Below are positions 14,719 through 23,282 of a stretch of 64,000 nt of DNA, piece after piece. The notes under the pieces are model-generated. The model saw only the letters and a program-made list of their open reading frames with translations. It was not told the DNA's origin and did no database searches. This stretch comes from VRUE01 sp963703335. GTDB taxonomy: Bacteria; Actinomycetota; Thermoleophilia; Solirubrobacterales; 70-9. The stretch covers positions 744,001 to 808,000 of the forward strand of contig OY969812.1 in assembly GCA_963703335.1 (NCBI GenBank), written 5' to 3'. A program made the translations under genes and the position numbers. Position 1 is the first letter of the stretch, and each line of letters opens with the position of its first letter.

Positions 14719-15678
14719 CTATTCGACCCGCAGGGGGTCGAGCGCGACGCCGTCGGTGACGTGGGCCTGGAGCGCCTCGCTCATCGCCCCGCGCGACTCC
14801 TCGGGGCAGAGCCCGAGCAGGTTGCGGGTCGCGGTCAGCGGGTCGAAGACATCCGCGACCGCCTTGAAGGCCAACAGCTCGCGCAGCTGCGGGGCCCAGG
14901 TCGCGGGGCCCGCCTCGGCCGGGGCGACGCCGGCGAGCGGGTCGGAGGCCTCGAACTCGCGGTTCATCTTGTCGGCCGCGGAGACAGCGTCGACCGGCAC
15001 GCCGAGGCGCCGCGCGGTGGCCGCGTCAAAGCCGACGTAGACGTGGATCGCGCAGCGCGACGCGAGCGCTTCGGAGAACGTCGTGCCGGGGAGGTTGGGG
15101 TTGTAGGCGATGATCGCGCCGAACCCCTGCTGCGCTCTGACGACCTCACCGCCGCACTCGTTCAGGGTCAACTGGCGGCGCGAGTCAAGCGCGGGGAAGA
15201 CGCGGCTCTGCACCCTGGGGTCGCCCTGGGTGATGTCGTCCCCGAACCAGAGTTTGCCGTCGCGAAGAGCGCGGGTCAGCGACCCGTCGCCCCACTCCCA
15301 TCCCTTCTCGGGCGCCGGGAAGAAGCTGCCGGTGATGTCCTCGACCTGGGTGCCCTCGGAGAACTCCTGGGTGATCACCCGGCCGAGGCCGAGGGCGGCC
15401 TCGACGAGCGTCGTCTTGCCGGTCCCCGGTGGGCCGTAGAGGCAGACGTTGAAGCCCGCCTCGATCGCGGTGCGGATGAACTCGACGTCGTCCATGCCGG
15501 CGATGCGGCGCACCAGATAGGCGCGCCCGTCGGCGAGCTCCACGGTGCGACGTCCGGCGGACTCCTCCTCGGAGCCCTCCAGGGTGGGGGCGTCGATGTC
15601 GACGCCGGCGGCACCGGCCGCCATGCGGCGCAGCGTCTCCACCCCGCCGTCGGGCAGGCTTGCAGTTGCGGTAGCCAA
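14719..15678 (-). CDS. MoxR-family AAA+ ATPase
   Basis: 319 residues from a TTG start (GAGGAG, six bases upstream). A longer open frame exists upstream but is not protein-like. Walker A is GPPGTGKTT (residue ~84), Walker B-like LWFGDDI (~146), and sensor 1 AYNPN (~192). The sequence resembles the NorQ/CbbQ/GvpN branch. It lies directly before the VWA gene, the typical MoxR arrangement. The complex probably uses ATP to remodel a client. The adjacent SNF2 helicase and ParB are candidates by position only. Confidence 0.8.
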   Translation of the reverse strand: MATATASLPDGGVETLRRMAAGAAGVDIDAPTLEGSEEESAGRRTVELADGRAYLVRRIAGMDDVEFIRTAIEAGFNVCLYGPPGTGKTTLVEAALGLGRVITQEFSEGTQVEDITGSFFPAPEKGWEWGDGSLTRALRDGKLWFGDDITQGDPRVQSRVFPALDSRRQLTLNECGGEVVRAQQGFGAIIAYNPNLPGTTFSEALASRCAIHVYVGFDAATARRLGVPVDAVSAADKMNREFEASDPLAGVAPAEAGPATWAPQLRELLAFKAVADVFDPLTATRNLLGLCPEESRGAMSEALQAHVTDGVALDPLRVE

Positions 15679-15785
15679 ATCGTGCTCCTCTCTGAGCGAT
15701 GTGGTGGCGGGGCGCCGCTGAGAGGCGCCCGCGCTCGGTCTGCGTCCGGGCTCCTGGGGCCCGGACGTCGTAGGTGGGGCCGCGC

Positions 15786-18395
15786 TTAGGCGGCGAGTGG
15801 GACGGCCTCGCGCCGCGCGGCGAAAATCTGCGCGGCGACCTTCATCTTGGTCGAGGCCCCTTCGCGGTCGGCGAGATCGGTGGCAAGGCCGGCGAACTGA
15901 CGAGCGAACTCCTCCGAGCCGCCCTCGCCCGGGGCTGCGCTGGCGTCTTCTCCGCGGTTCAGCACGCCGTCGACCTCTGCAGCGCGCGGGACCAGGATGC
16001 CGGCACGGCGCAGCTCGCATGAGTAGTTGAGGAGGGCGAGCAGGACACCGACCGTGTCGAACTCCGAGCCGGTCCGCGTCGCCCGCCCGATCCGCTGCTC
16101 GAAGGGCCGTGGCGTCCAGGGCAGGTCGTAGTGGCCGACCAGGGAGGCAGGGAGGTTGTGGCCCCGCTTGCCGATCGGGCTCATCAGCATGACCGGGAAC
16201 TCGCCGGCTCGGAAGGAGCGCTTCAGGCGGGCCGCCTCGCGCTCTCCGAGGCCGCCGATGAAGAGCGGCGCCTCCACTCCGTGGGTCTCGGCGAGCTCGC
16301 GCGAGAGCAGCCGCAGGAGCTCGACCGACTCGGCGAAGAGCAGCGTCTTCTCCCCGTCGGCGGCGGCCGCGGCCGCGGTCCCCGCGATCCAAGCCCGCTT
16401 GCTGGGGCCCGTCTTCACCACCGCGTCGATCAGCCCCTCGGACTCCAGCAGCGCGGCCGCGACCGCTTTGGAGGCGCGCAGGGCCTCCGCGTCGGAGGCG
16501 GCGAGCAGGGCGACCTCGGTGGCCGAGAGCAAGAGGCCCCGCGTCGAGGCCATGCGTTTGCGCAGCACCGCCAGCTCGGAGTCATCGGGAGACAGGGCGG
16601 CGGCCCGCTCGACCTGCTCGCGAAGCGTCCCGAAGAGCGAGGCGATCCGTTCCTCGGCGGCGTCGAGCAGCGCCAGCTCGGCGAGGGTCGGGTCGATGAT
16701 CTTGAACTCGGGCTCGTCGAGCTCGGGCATGTAGTCCTTCATGTCCTCGCGCGTGAGCCGGACCATCGTCGGGCCCATCGCCCGCCGTAGACGCCGCTGG
16801 GAGACCTCGTCGAAGGTCGCATAGCGGCTCGAGAGCGGCTTCACCCGGAGCGCCTCGCGGTCGTTTCGGGCGAAGGCCTCCAGGGCGTCGTATTCGTCGT
16901 TTGACTTGCCCCGCGGGGTGCCAGTCATCAGCACCGCGACCTTGGCCCGCTCGCGCAGGCGCCAGAGCGCCCGGGCGAGCTGCGTGCCGGGGTTGGCGAG
17001 CGCTTCGTCGGCCTCCTCGACGACCAGGTCGTCATAGGTGAGGACGCGCAGGTCCTCGACCGCGGTGCGGACCTGCTCGAAGGTCGCGATCAGGATCCCC
17101 GGCTCGTCGCCGAGCTCGCGATCGAAGCCGATCAGCCCGGCGGCGATCCGCCGGTCCTCGGCAACGTGCACGGCAACCCCCGGCCAGAACTTCGGGATCT
17201 GCTCCTCGACCCATTCGGTCCGCATGTAGCGGGGCAGTGCCACGCACATCCGGTAGGCCTCGAGCTCGGCCGCCTTGCCACGGCCGGCGATCAGCGTCAT
17301 CGCCGTCTTGCCGGTGCCGACTTTCGAGAAGTTGAGGATCCCGACCTCGGTAGCCCGATGACGGGCGACCGCGTCGCGCTGGGGCGGCAGCAGGTCACCG
17401 TCGAGCGCCGGCCGCGCGGCCGCCATCGCCAAGACGTCGGCGACTTCGGGGTCAAGGACGACCTTTGCGCCCCCTTCCCTGGCGACCGTGACCTCGCGCC
17501 TTGCCTCCTCGGCGCTCACCTCCCGAGCGATCGCCAGCGGCCAATCGCTAGCTTGCCCGTGGATGACTTCGGCGAGCCCGGGCAGGCCCGGGACGCGGCG
17601 CGCGACCAGGTGATCGCGGGCGAGCGCCTCGAGCGGCTCGAGGATCGCTTCGGGATCGTCGACCTCGATCTCCGCCTGGCGCATCTGGTGGGCGAGCTCG
17701 AGGGCCTCGTGGGCGAGCAGCGCTTCGGGCGGGCGCGGCGTCTCGAAGGGCCAGGCGTTGGCCGGGCACTCCTCTCCAAGCCAGCCGACCGGGCGGGTGA
17801 GGATCCGCCCGAAAAGGCCGCCGGCATCGTTGGCGCGCAGCACGACCGCCATCTGCGCCAGCGGGCCCTCCTCGTCGTGCTCGCAGACGTCGACCCGCGG
17901 CTTCGCGAAGCCGAGCTTGCCGAGCTCGCTGGCAAGCTTCTCCTGGCGGGTGGTGACGCGGCGGTTCTGCGCCTCCCAGGCCCCCTTGGTGTAGGGGATC
18001 TCGGAGGGGATCAGATCGAGCACCGCCTGCACGGCCCGGATGTCGGCGGCGGGGACCTGGAAGCTGCGCTCGCTTCGCCAGCTGCCCTCGCGGGCAGTGA
18101 TCCCAAGCGCGAAGACCTCGCGGACGTAGGGACGGACGAGGACCGAGCGCCGCAGCAGCTGATCGGGTCCGAGCGCGGAGCGCGCGACTCCCTGCAGGGT
18201 GAAGCGGAAGCCGAGCGGCGCCTGATTGCGGGGACGGGCGCTGCCGAAGCGCGCGGCCAGCTCGCGCTGGGCCGCGGCGGCTTCTCGTGCCCGCTGCTCG
18301 CGGCGGCGCTCGCCGGCCGCGCGGCCGCGCGCCGGTGCCGGCGGCGCCGGCATGCCGGGCAGGCTGGGCGCCGGAGCGGTTGCGGTCTCGCTCAA
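15786..18395 (-). CDS. SNF2/DEAD-like superfamily 2 helicase
   Basis: 869 residues from a TTG with a perfect SD (AAGGAGG). Upstream in-frame sequence is not protein-like, although the frame stays open for another 1 kb. Motif I is KVGTGKT (~360), motif II VVEEADEA (~461, a variant DEAD box), motif III VLMTGTPRG (~488), and motif VI EQRIGRATRTG (~771). The N-terminal 330 residues contain an unassigned alpha-beta domain. It moves along or remodels DNA with ATP. The methylase-like gene upstream and the MoxR/VWA pair downstream suggest a role in protecting or processing incoming DNA (inference). Confidence 0.8.
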   Translation of the reverse strand: MSETATAPAPSLPGMPAPPAPARGRAAGERRREQRAREAAAAQRELAARFGSARPRNQAPLGFRFTLQGVARSALGPDQLLRRSVLVRPYVREVFALGITAREGSWRSERSFQVPAADIRAVQAVLDLIPSEIPYTKGAWEAQNRRVTTRQEKLASELGKLGFAKPRVDVCEHDEEGPLAQMAVVLRANDAGGLFGRILTRPVGWLGEECPANAWPFETPRPPEALLAHEALELAHQMRQAEIEVDDPEAILEPLEALARDHLVARRVPGLPGLAEVIHGQASDWPLAIAREVSAEEARREVTVAREGGAKVVLDPEVADVLAMAAARPALDGDLLPPQRDAVARHRATEVGILNFSKVGTGKTAMTLIAGRGKAAELEAYRMCVALPRYMRTEWVEEQIPKFWPGVAVHVAEDRRIAAGLIGFDRELGDEPGILIATFEQVRTAVEDLRVLTYDDLVVEEADEALANPGTQLARALWRLRERAKVAVLMTGTPRGKSNDEYDALEAFARNDREALRVKPLSSRYATFDEVSQRRLRRAMGPTMVRLTREDMKDYMPELDEPEFKIIDPTLAELALLDAAEERIASLFGTLREQVERAAALSPDDSELAVLRKRMASTRGLLLSATEVALLAASDAEALRASKAVAAALLESEGLIDAVVKTGPSKRAWIAGTAAAAAADGEKTLLFAESVELLRLLSRELAETHGVEAPLFIGGLGEREAARLKRSFRAGEFPVMLMSPIGKRGHNLPASLVGHYDLPWTPRPFEQRIGRATRTGSEFDTVGVLLALLNYSCELRRAGILVPRAAEVDGVLNRGEDASAAPGEGGSEEFARQFAGLATDLADREGASTKMKVAAQIFAARREAVPLAA

Positions 18396-18493
18396 GGTGC
18401 ACCTCCTTGTGGGTGGGCCCCAGGTGGGCGCCAAGGCGCCCGGGGCCCGTTGATGGATGCCGGCGCGCGCGGTGGCGCGCCCAGGTGGGCCGC

Positions 18494-18793
18494 TCAAAAC
18501 GGCGGCAGCTCTTCGACGCTGGCGACGTAGAGCGGCGGCTCCGCGGTTCCGCGTGCGACCTTGCCCGCGGCCGAGAAGCGCAGGTGGTGCAGCGCCTCCT
18601 CGCCGTCGAAGAGGCCGACGATCACGCCGTCGGCGCGGGCGGCGAGGGCCAGCGAGCCCTGCGGGGCGCTGAGGCGCCGCAGTTCCGCCAGGCGCGGGGC
18701 GATCGCCACCGGCACCTCGGAGAGCGGGAGGAGCCCAACGCTCGTGCCGAAGCGCTGGGCCAGTTCGGCACCGGCGGGCCGCAGGACTCTCAC
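18494..18793 (-). CDS. Unknown 99-residue protein
   Basis: The GTG start (MRVLRPAGAELAQRFGTSVG) overlaps the previous stop in a GTGA. A far longer open frame runs through this region, but its extra part is Arg/Pro-rich shadow of other genes. The beta-strand pattern SVGLLPLSEVPVAIAP and GVIVGLFDGEEALHHLRF suggests a small sensor-like fold. The function is unknown. Confidence 0.5.
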   Translation of the reverse strand: MRVLRPAGAELAQRFGTSVGLLPLSEVPVAIAPRLAELRRLSAPQGSLALAARADGVIVGLFDGEEALHHLRFSAAGKVARGTAEPPLYVASVEELPPF

Positions 18794-19500
18794 GGCCCAG
18801 CGGGCACCGCGGCGGCCGCCGCGATCGCCGGTCGGGTCGCGGTGGCAAGGATCCCCTCGCAATCGCCGAGGCGCAGGAAGGCCGACTCGCGGGCGAGCCG
18901 GGCGCCGCAGTTGCCGCAGCCCATCTGCTCGGAGATCTCGGGCCCGCCCAGCCAGAGCAGCTCCGGGCTGGCGCAGTCGGGGCAGCGGAGCTCGGCGTCG
19001 GCGCCGCCGACGTTGAAAGCGACGGCGGCGAAGAGCGAGTGGACCCGCTCTCGCTCGGAATCGCTTTTGGCGAGCGGCGCCACGCAGAGCCCGACCTCGC
19101 ACTCGGTGACTGGGCCCGACGTCGCCGAGCGGCTCTCCAGCTCGAGCGCGATCGCTGCCAGTGGCCCGGCGACGCACTTGCGCATGTCGAGGGTGATGGC
19201 CTCGATGCCGGGTAGCTCGACCGACTGGCCGCCGCCGAAGAGCACCGGCAGCGGCCCCGCCTCGCAGACCGTGCAGCGCTCCTCCTCGCGACAGGCCTGC
19301 TCGAGGTCGAGCCCGAGCTCCTCGCAGAGCTCCTGCCACTCGCCCTCGGCGAGGATCGCCGTGTATCGGGCGATGGAGCGGGGCGCGGGCGTGGGCGGGG
19401 CGCAGCTGAGCCAACTGCCGACCCCGGGCGGGGCCACCAGGGGGTCGGCAACCCGCGCCCGCGTTTGCGAGCGCGCGGCGTAGATCACGAACCAGTACAT
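18790..19500 (-). CDS. Unknown 236-residue protein with C-terminal zinc ribbon
   Basis: The start MYWFVIYAARSQTRARVADP is fixed by GGAGGAGGT before the ATG. CTVCEAGP sits mid-protein. CPDCASPELLWLGGP and CGNCGARL near the end make a CxxC...CxxC zinc ribbon. The N-terminus alternates hydrophobic residues like a beta sheet. It is coupled to both neighbours. It is another member of the zinc-ribbon-bearing set in this run. Confidence 0.55.
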   Translation of the reverse strand: MYWFVIYAARSQTRARVADPLVAPPGVGSWLSCAPPTPAPRSIARYTAILAEGEWQELCEELGLDLEQACREEERCTVCEAGPLPVLFGGGQSVELPGIEAITLDMRKCVAGPLAAIALELESRSATSGPVTECEVGLCVAPLAKSDSERERVHSLFAAVAFNVGGADAELRCPDCASPELLWLGGPEISEQMGCGNCGARLARESAFLRLGDCEGILATATRPAIAAAAAVPAGP

Positions 19501-19988
19501 CCACACACCTCCTCCCCGTCCCGGGCGCTGCCGGGACGGGCGTCGATCGGTATCTGTAGGCGCCCCAAGAGCGCCGCCGCGAAGGGCAGGGCGTCGGCGA
19601 CCCGCGGCTCGAGCCAGCCGCGGCTGTTCGCGAGCCAGCCTTCGGGACCGATCTCTCGGATCCGGTCCCATTGCGCAGCGAAGGCGCGGTCGGGGTCGGG
19701 ACCCTCGAGGCGCTCGTCGATCCACCCGCAGGCGTCGAGGTAGCGCCCGTCGATCCGCACGAAGACGTGCCCTTGGACTTCGTCTTCGCATCCCTCCGCG
19801 GGGAGGTCGAAGGCGAAGATCAGCTGGGCGACGGTCAGCCGGCGGAGCGCTTCGGCGAAGGAGTGGCAGTGCCCGCTGGTGAAGACGTGCTCGGCATCGG
19901 AGTCGAGCACGCCCGCTCGCAGCTCCCTGGCTTCGGGGAAGCCGAAGAAGATGTCGAAGCACTCCCACTCGGCTCTCGAAGCGCTCAT
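19485..19988 (-). CDS. Unknown 167-residue protein with GHCHSFA motif
   Basis: It starts MSASRAEWECFDIFFGFPEA in an ATGA overlap. The block FTSGHCHSFAEALRRLT, then HVFVRIDGRYLDACGW, resembles an actinobacterial family with a GHCHALA...HVLVRxPDGRYxDxxG signature that I know only as hypothetical. The conserved Cys, His and Asp could form a cysteine-peptidase or transglutaminase-like site. That is a guess. Confidence 0.5.
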   Translation of the reverse strand: MSASRAEWECFDIFFGFPEARELRAGVLDSDAEHVFTSGHCHSFAEALRRLTVAQLIFAFDLPAEGCEDEVQGHVFVRIDGRYLDACGWIDERLEGPDPDRAFAAQWDRIREIGPEGWLANSRGWLEPRVADALPFAAALLGRLQIPIDARPGSARDGEEVCGCTGS

Positions 19989-20620
19989 CGCGCTCTCGCC
20001 TCCGAGTCGGTAGCGAGCGCCAGCTGAGCCGGCGCGGAGACCAGCTGCAGGCCTTCGGCGAGGTAGGTGTCTCGCCAGCAGACCCACTTGGTCCCGTCTA
20101 CCGAGTCGCAGCCGATCGCCTTCGCGTAGGCGATCCGCTTCGCGCTGTTTACGCGACCCATGTGGACCCACTTGTGGCGGCGCTTCGCTTCATGGACCAG
20201 CTCACGCACAGTCGGCCCGTACTTGAACTCAGTGCTGCCGCCGATGAAGAGGCCCGCGATCTTCTGCCACGGCACCCCCAACTCGCGGATGCCATCCTGG
20301 GCGACGAGCGCCGGCGGGAGTCCTCGCTCAACCAGAGCCCGGTACCAGGTCGAGAACGCGATCGCCGTCGCACGCGCGTCGGCGACGACGTCGGGCAAGG
20401 TCACAAACCGGCAGCCAGGCAGTCCCGCGAGGTGATCGAGCATCCGCACGAAGGCGTCACGATCGAGGCCCTGGAAGCAGTCGTTGTCCGCCGCCCAAGG
20501 CACGCCTCGGGCAGCCGTCTCGGCAATCCTCGGAAAGTGCCGGGGCTGCACGAGACGGCCGAGGTTCGAGTGCTCGAAGGCGAGCATCTGCGGCTCCGCT
20601 TGCGTTGCGAGAAGCAGCAC
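19985..20620 (-). CDS. tRNA-guanine-transglycosylase-like TIM-barrel protein (DpdA-like candidate)
   Basis: 211 residues with a GTG start. The run of motifs fits a reduced TGT fold. LPDVVADARAT near 75 is an early barrel strand, LVAQDG a middle strand, GLFIGGSTEFKYG a later strand, and WVHMGRVNSAKRIAYAKAIG with CDSVDGT the last strands (GxV.S..R...A...GcDsvDgT). TGT-superfamily proteins on phages and mobile elements (DpdA) insert 7-deazaguanines into DNA. No preQ0 synthesis gene is visible here. It could equally be another small TIM-barrel enzyme. Confidence 0.5.
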   Translation of the reverse strand: MLLLATQAEPQMLAFEHSNLGRLVQPRHFPRIAETAARGVPWAADNDCFQGLDRDAFVRMLDHLAGLPGCRFVTLPDVVADARATAIAFSTWYRALVERGLPPALVAQDGIRELGVPWQKIAGLFIGGSTEFKYGPTVRELVHEAKRRHKWVHMGRVNSAKRIAYAKAIGCDSVDGTKWVCWRDTYLAEGLQLVSAPAQLALATDSEARAR

Positions 20621-20622
20621 CT

Positions 20623-20952
20623 CTACGACCTCGACGCCGGCGGCGCCAGGTCGGCTGGCTCCACCGGCCGCGGTCGGATCCGCTCCGCTCGCGGTCGCTT
20701 GACGTAGTGCTCTTCGTAGTCACCGGCGAGTGCCTCGACCGCGTCGAAGTCCTCCTCGGGCCAGAAGGCGCCGATCAGCCGCTCGAGCTTCTCGCCGCCC
20801 TGCTCGGGGCGGTCGATCAGGACGCTGACCGAGCGTTCGCGGTCATAGACCCAGACCAGGCTGTGGCGAGCACCGTCGATCCGGACGATGCCGAGGCGTT
20901 CCTCGCGCAGGGCGGGCTTTGCCGCCTTGCGCTCAAGGGTCGCCGGGCTCAC
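20623..20952 (-). CDS. Unknown 109-residue protein
   Basis: The GTG start overlaps the stop of the 28-codon ORF before it. It reads RLGIVRIDGARHSLVWVYDR, a likely beta hairpin, then an acidic helix (FDAVEALAGDYEEHYVK) and a basic proline tail. No family is recognised. Confidence 0.5.
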   Translation of the reverse strand: MSPATLERKAAKPALREERLGIVRIDGARHSLVWVYDRERSVSVLIDRPEQGGEKLERLIGAFWPEEDFDAVEALAGDYEEHYVKRPRAERIRPRPVEPADLAPPASRS

Positions 20953-21035
20953 GGCGGCCCCCCGGGCGACGTCTTCACTGACTCGGCGTCGGTAAGTGCC
21001 CGCTCGGGATGGTCTAGGCCCTCGGCGAGCCTCAT
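20949..21035 (-). CDS. 28-residue short ORF bridging two genes
   Basis: Its ATG overlaps the previous stop (ATGA), and its TGA overlaps the next GTG (GTGA). It begins MRLAEGLDHPERALTDAESV. It is coupled on both sides, like the 8445-8519 and 22512-22562 ORFs. The coding status is unproven. Confidence 0.4.
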   Translation of the reverse strand: MRLAEGLDHPERALTDAESVKTSPGGPP

Positions 21036-21547
21036 AGCTCGGCCTCGTCGCCGCGCGCCACCACCTCGGGCTCTCCCTCGAAGACGGCGACGATCTCCAG
21101 GTCCAGCTCGTCGAGCGGTATATCGCTCTCCTCTGAGCAGGCCTGCCGCGCCAGCGCGGCTATGCCGCTCGGCTCGGTCGTGTAGACGGTGGTGATGTAA
21201 GTCTGTTCGTTGTCCCGGTAGCGCCCCAGGACCGTGTAGGCTGGTTCCCCCTTGGGCTCGCTGCCGTCGCTTTCGGTCAGCTCGGCGATCTGCTCAAGGA
21301 CTCGTTCGGCGTTGACCAACCGCACGTAGTAGGTCGTCCCCCGGAACGATCCGCGCCGGTCGGCAAGGCGGCGGATCTCGGCCGCCGCGTCGATCCTGCC
21401 GGCGAGGCGATCCTCCAGCGCGTTCTTGTAGTCGATCAGGGCATCTATCCCGCCCTCGTCGTCACCGTCTGCCCCGTCGCTGTAGCCGATGGCCTCGGCC
21501 AGCTCGCGCAGGGCTCGTTGTCCGTGCGTCTCTGCATCTACGTTCAT
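21032..21547 (-). CDS. Unknown acidic 171-residue protein
   Basis: An AGGGAG SD precedes MNVDAETHGQRALRELAEAI. The first half is helical and acidic. The second has alternating strands (EPAYTVLGRYRDNEQTYITT) followed by SGIAALARQACSEESDIPLD and an acidic end. The pattern resembles plasmid proteins of unknown function. Confidence 0.5.
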   Translation of the reverse strand: MNVDAETHGQRALRELAEAIGYSDGADGDDEGGIDALIDYKNALEDRLAGRIDAAAEIRRLADRRGSFRGTTYYVRLVNAERVLEQIAELTESDGSEPKGEPAYTVLGRYRDNEQTYITTVYTTEPSGIAALARQACSEESDIPLDELDLEIVAVFEGEPEVVARGDEAEL

Positions 21548-21621
21548 GTGGTGCTCCCTTCGGATGGGTTGAGCCCGCGGGCTCCGCCAGCGGCGGAGAT
21601 GCGGGCTGGACGGCGGCCGGC

Positions 21622-22515
21622 TTAGGCCGCCAGGGCGGCGCCGCCGACAGGGCAGCGATCCCAGTGCGGGCAGCCATCGCCGCCGACCCGCGGAGCGCAC
21701 CACCAGCCGAAGTCGGCCGAGAGCGGCCACTCGCCGGGCTCGGTGGCGTCGAGGTGGGCGATCATCCGCGCGACCCCGGCGACTCGCCGCTGGAAGCCGA
21801 GCAGCTGCTCGGTGCTGCGCGGCGCCGGCACGACCTGCCAGCGCGGGCCCTCCTCGGGGCGCTCGAGCGTCGCCGCGTGAAAGACGAACTCCGCCGGGTT
21901 GCGCTCGGCCCAGCGCATGAACGTCTGCGCCGTGGCCTGCAGGTCGCGGTAGGCGCGCTCCTCCTTGACCGTCGAGCGGCCGAACTTCAGGTCGGCCAGG
22001 ATCCGCGCGCACTCGAGGTCGAAGTAGCAGACGAAGCGCCACTCCTGCTCGGCGTTGAAGCGGAAGCTGGCGCGGCGCTCGACCGAGACCGGCTCAACCG
22101 AGGGGGCGATCTCGACCAGGTAGTCGGCGACCGCGCCGCGGCATTTGGCCTTGCCGAGATCGGGGTCATCCTCGAAGCCGAGGACGGTTTCGCCGATCTT
22201 CGCGGCGAAGAGCTCGAGGACCAGGTCGTCGAGCTCGGCGGCGCTGGGCGGCCCCCCGGCGATCCGCCCGGCGAAGTAGTGGGCGAGGGTGTCGCCGACC
22301 ACCGAGCCGAGAGTCATCGAGAGGTTCGGCGGCACCTTCTCGCCGAGCAGGTAGGTGCGGCGAAAGGCCTCCGGGCACTTCTCGAAGGCCCGGAGGCTCG
22401 CCGGCGAGAGCGATTTCAGTCGCAGCCGGCGGCCGTAGCGGCGAGCCGGCAGGTACACCGGCACCGAGAGCGGGTCGACGAGCGCCGGAGCGCTCGGGAG
22501 GGCGACCGCGTTCAA
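21622..22515 (-). CDS. PD-(D/E)XK exonuclease of the RecB/Cas4-like family
   Basis: 297 residues. It opens with the family's LSPASLRAFEKCPEAFRRTY element, then TLGSVVGDTLAHYF. The core near residue 170, CYFDLECARILADLKFG, holds the catalytic D and the D-x-K, and DLQATAQTFM follows (the Q-x-x-x-Y-like helix). The C-terminal WWCAPRVGGDGCPHWDRCP is Cys-rich like the iron-sulphur tail of Cas4/AddB types. The TTG start at 22515 overlaps the preceding short ORF and has GGGAG eight bases upstream. With the RecT/Bet gene it forms an exonuclease-annealase pair as in phage recombination. Confidence 0.75.
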   Translation of the reverse strand: MNAVALPSAPALVDPLSVPVYLPARRYGRRLRLKSLSPASLRAFEKCPEAFRRTYLLGEKVPPNLSMTLGSVVGDTLAHYFAGRIAGGPPSAAELDDLVLELFAAKIGETVLGFEDDPDLGKAKCRGAVADYLVEIAPSVEPVSVERRASFRFNAEQEWRFVCYFDLECARILADLKFGRSTVKEERAYRDLQATAQTFMRWAERNPAEFVFHAATLERPEEGPRWQVVPAPRSTEQLLGFQRRVAGVARMIAHLDATEPGEWPLSADFGWWCAPRVGGDGCPHWDRCPVGGAALAA

Positions 22516-22562
22516 CTCGACCAACTCCCGCGGCCTACCGAGGCGCCGGCGTGAGCGCTCAT
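22512..22562 (-). CDS. 16-residue short ORF bridging two genes
   Basis: It encodes MSAHAGASVGRGSWSS. Its ATG overlaps the previous stop (ATGA), and its TGA overlaps the exonuclease TTG (TTGA). The double overlap supports the TTG as the nuclease start. It is probably a coupling device, perhaps not a functional peptide. Confidence 0.35.
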   Translation of the reverse strand: MSAHAGASVGRGSWSS

Positions 22563-23185
22563 CGGGGGGCGCCCCCGCTGCGGGCGAGCTCGGCGGTGTC
22601 GAGCTGCTCGCTGCCGAGCCAGGCCGCCAGGGCCGCTTCGGCGGCCGCGTCGACCGGCGCGATCGTCCGGGTCGTGGGGTCGAAGGTGCCGACCTCGACG
22701 AGCGAGGTGCGAGGGACGACCATCCTCGCCACCGTCGGGTAGCGAGCGACGAGCCGGCCGTGCGCGTAGAAGACGCGATCGGCGAGACGGGCCATTTCGG
22801 TCTGTTCGTAGATCGCGCCCTCGTAGTCGATGACGACCCGCTCGGCGCCGGGCAGCGGCACGCCGACGATGCCCGAGCCCCTGAGAATGCCCTTGGTCGC
22901 GGGGTCTCCCTCGCGAGGGACGAAGACGACGAAGGGGCTCGCCAGGCGAGCGGTGACGGCGCTCTCGGCGAGCATCCGCGCGATCCGTCGCAGGCGCGGG
23001 CGCTCGTGCTCGAGCGCGTCGAGCTCGGGGTCGACGGCGAGCGCCCTCTCTCTGATCACCAGCTCTGCGTCGCGCTGGTGGCGCATCAAGGCGCCGTGCT
23101 CGAGCGTGTAGACACACCCCTCCTCGGGGCAGTCGACGTAGGGGCCGGGCTGCAACTCGCCCGTGATCCCCAAAACGAGTTCCAT
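22559..23185 (-). CDS. Unknown 208-residue protein
   Basis: GGAGG precedes MELVLGITGELQPGPYVDCP. CPEEGCVYTLEHGALMRHQR may be a C2H2-like zinc site. A charged helical block follows, then a beta-rich half (ASPFVVFVPREGDPATKGIL; VVIDYEGAIYEQTEM). I recognise no family. It directly precedes the exonuclease gene, so a link to recombination is possible. Confidence 0.5.
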   Translation of the reverse strand: MELVLGITGELQPGPYVDCPEEGCVYTLEHGALMRHQRDAELVIRERALAVDPELDALEHERPRLRRIARMLAESAVTARLASPFVVFVPREGDPATKGILRGSGIVGVPLPGAERVVIDYEGAIYEQTEMARLADRVFYAHGRLVARYPTVARMVVPRTSLVEVGTFDPTTRTIAPVDAAAEAALAAWLGSEQLDTAELARSGGAPR

Positions 23186-23282
23186 CTGAAACCTCCAATC
23201 TCGCGGGGGCATTCGCCTCCGCGGGGTCTGCGCGCAGCTCGCGCGGAGATGCGAAGCCCCCGTGGGGGCGCGGCGAAGGCGC

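Noticed and set aside
15679..16392. N-terminal extension of the MoxR gene
   Set aside because: It runs antiparallel-like through the helicase coding region with shadow composition; TTG 15678 has an SD and starts the family sequence.
9589..18395. A DISARM-type defence locus (methylase plus SNF2 helicase)
   Set aside because: No drmA, drmB or drmC-like genes are present, and the methylase lacks its catalytic motif.
18396..19451. N-terminal extension of the SNF2 gene by about 350 codons
   Set aside because: The extension is low-complexity and overlaps other genes. A TTG with a perfect SD begins the conserved protein.
18494..19504. A 336-codon open frame on the minus strand
   Set aside because: Only its last 99 codons look like a protein; the rest is Arg/Pro/Gly-rich shadow of the 18790-19500 gene. 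Kept only from GTG 18793.
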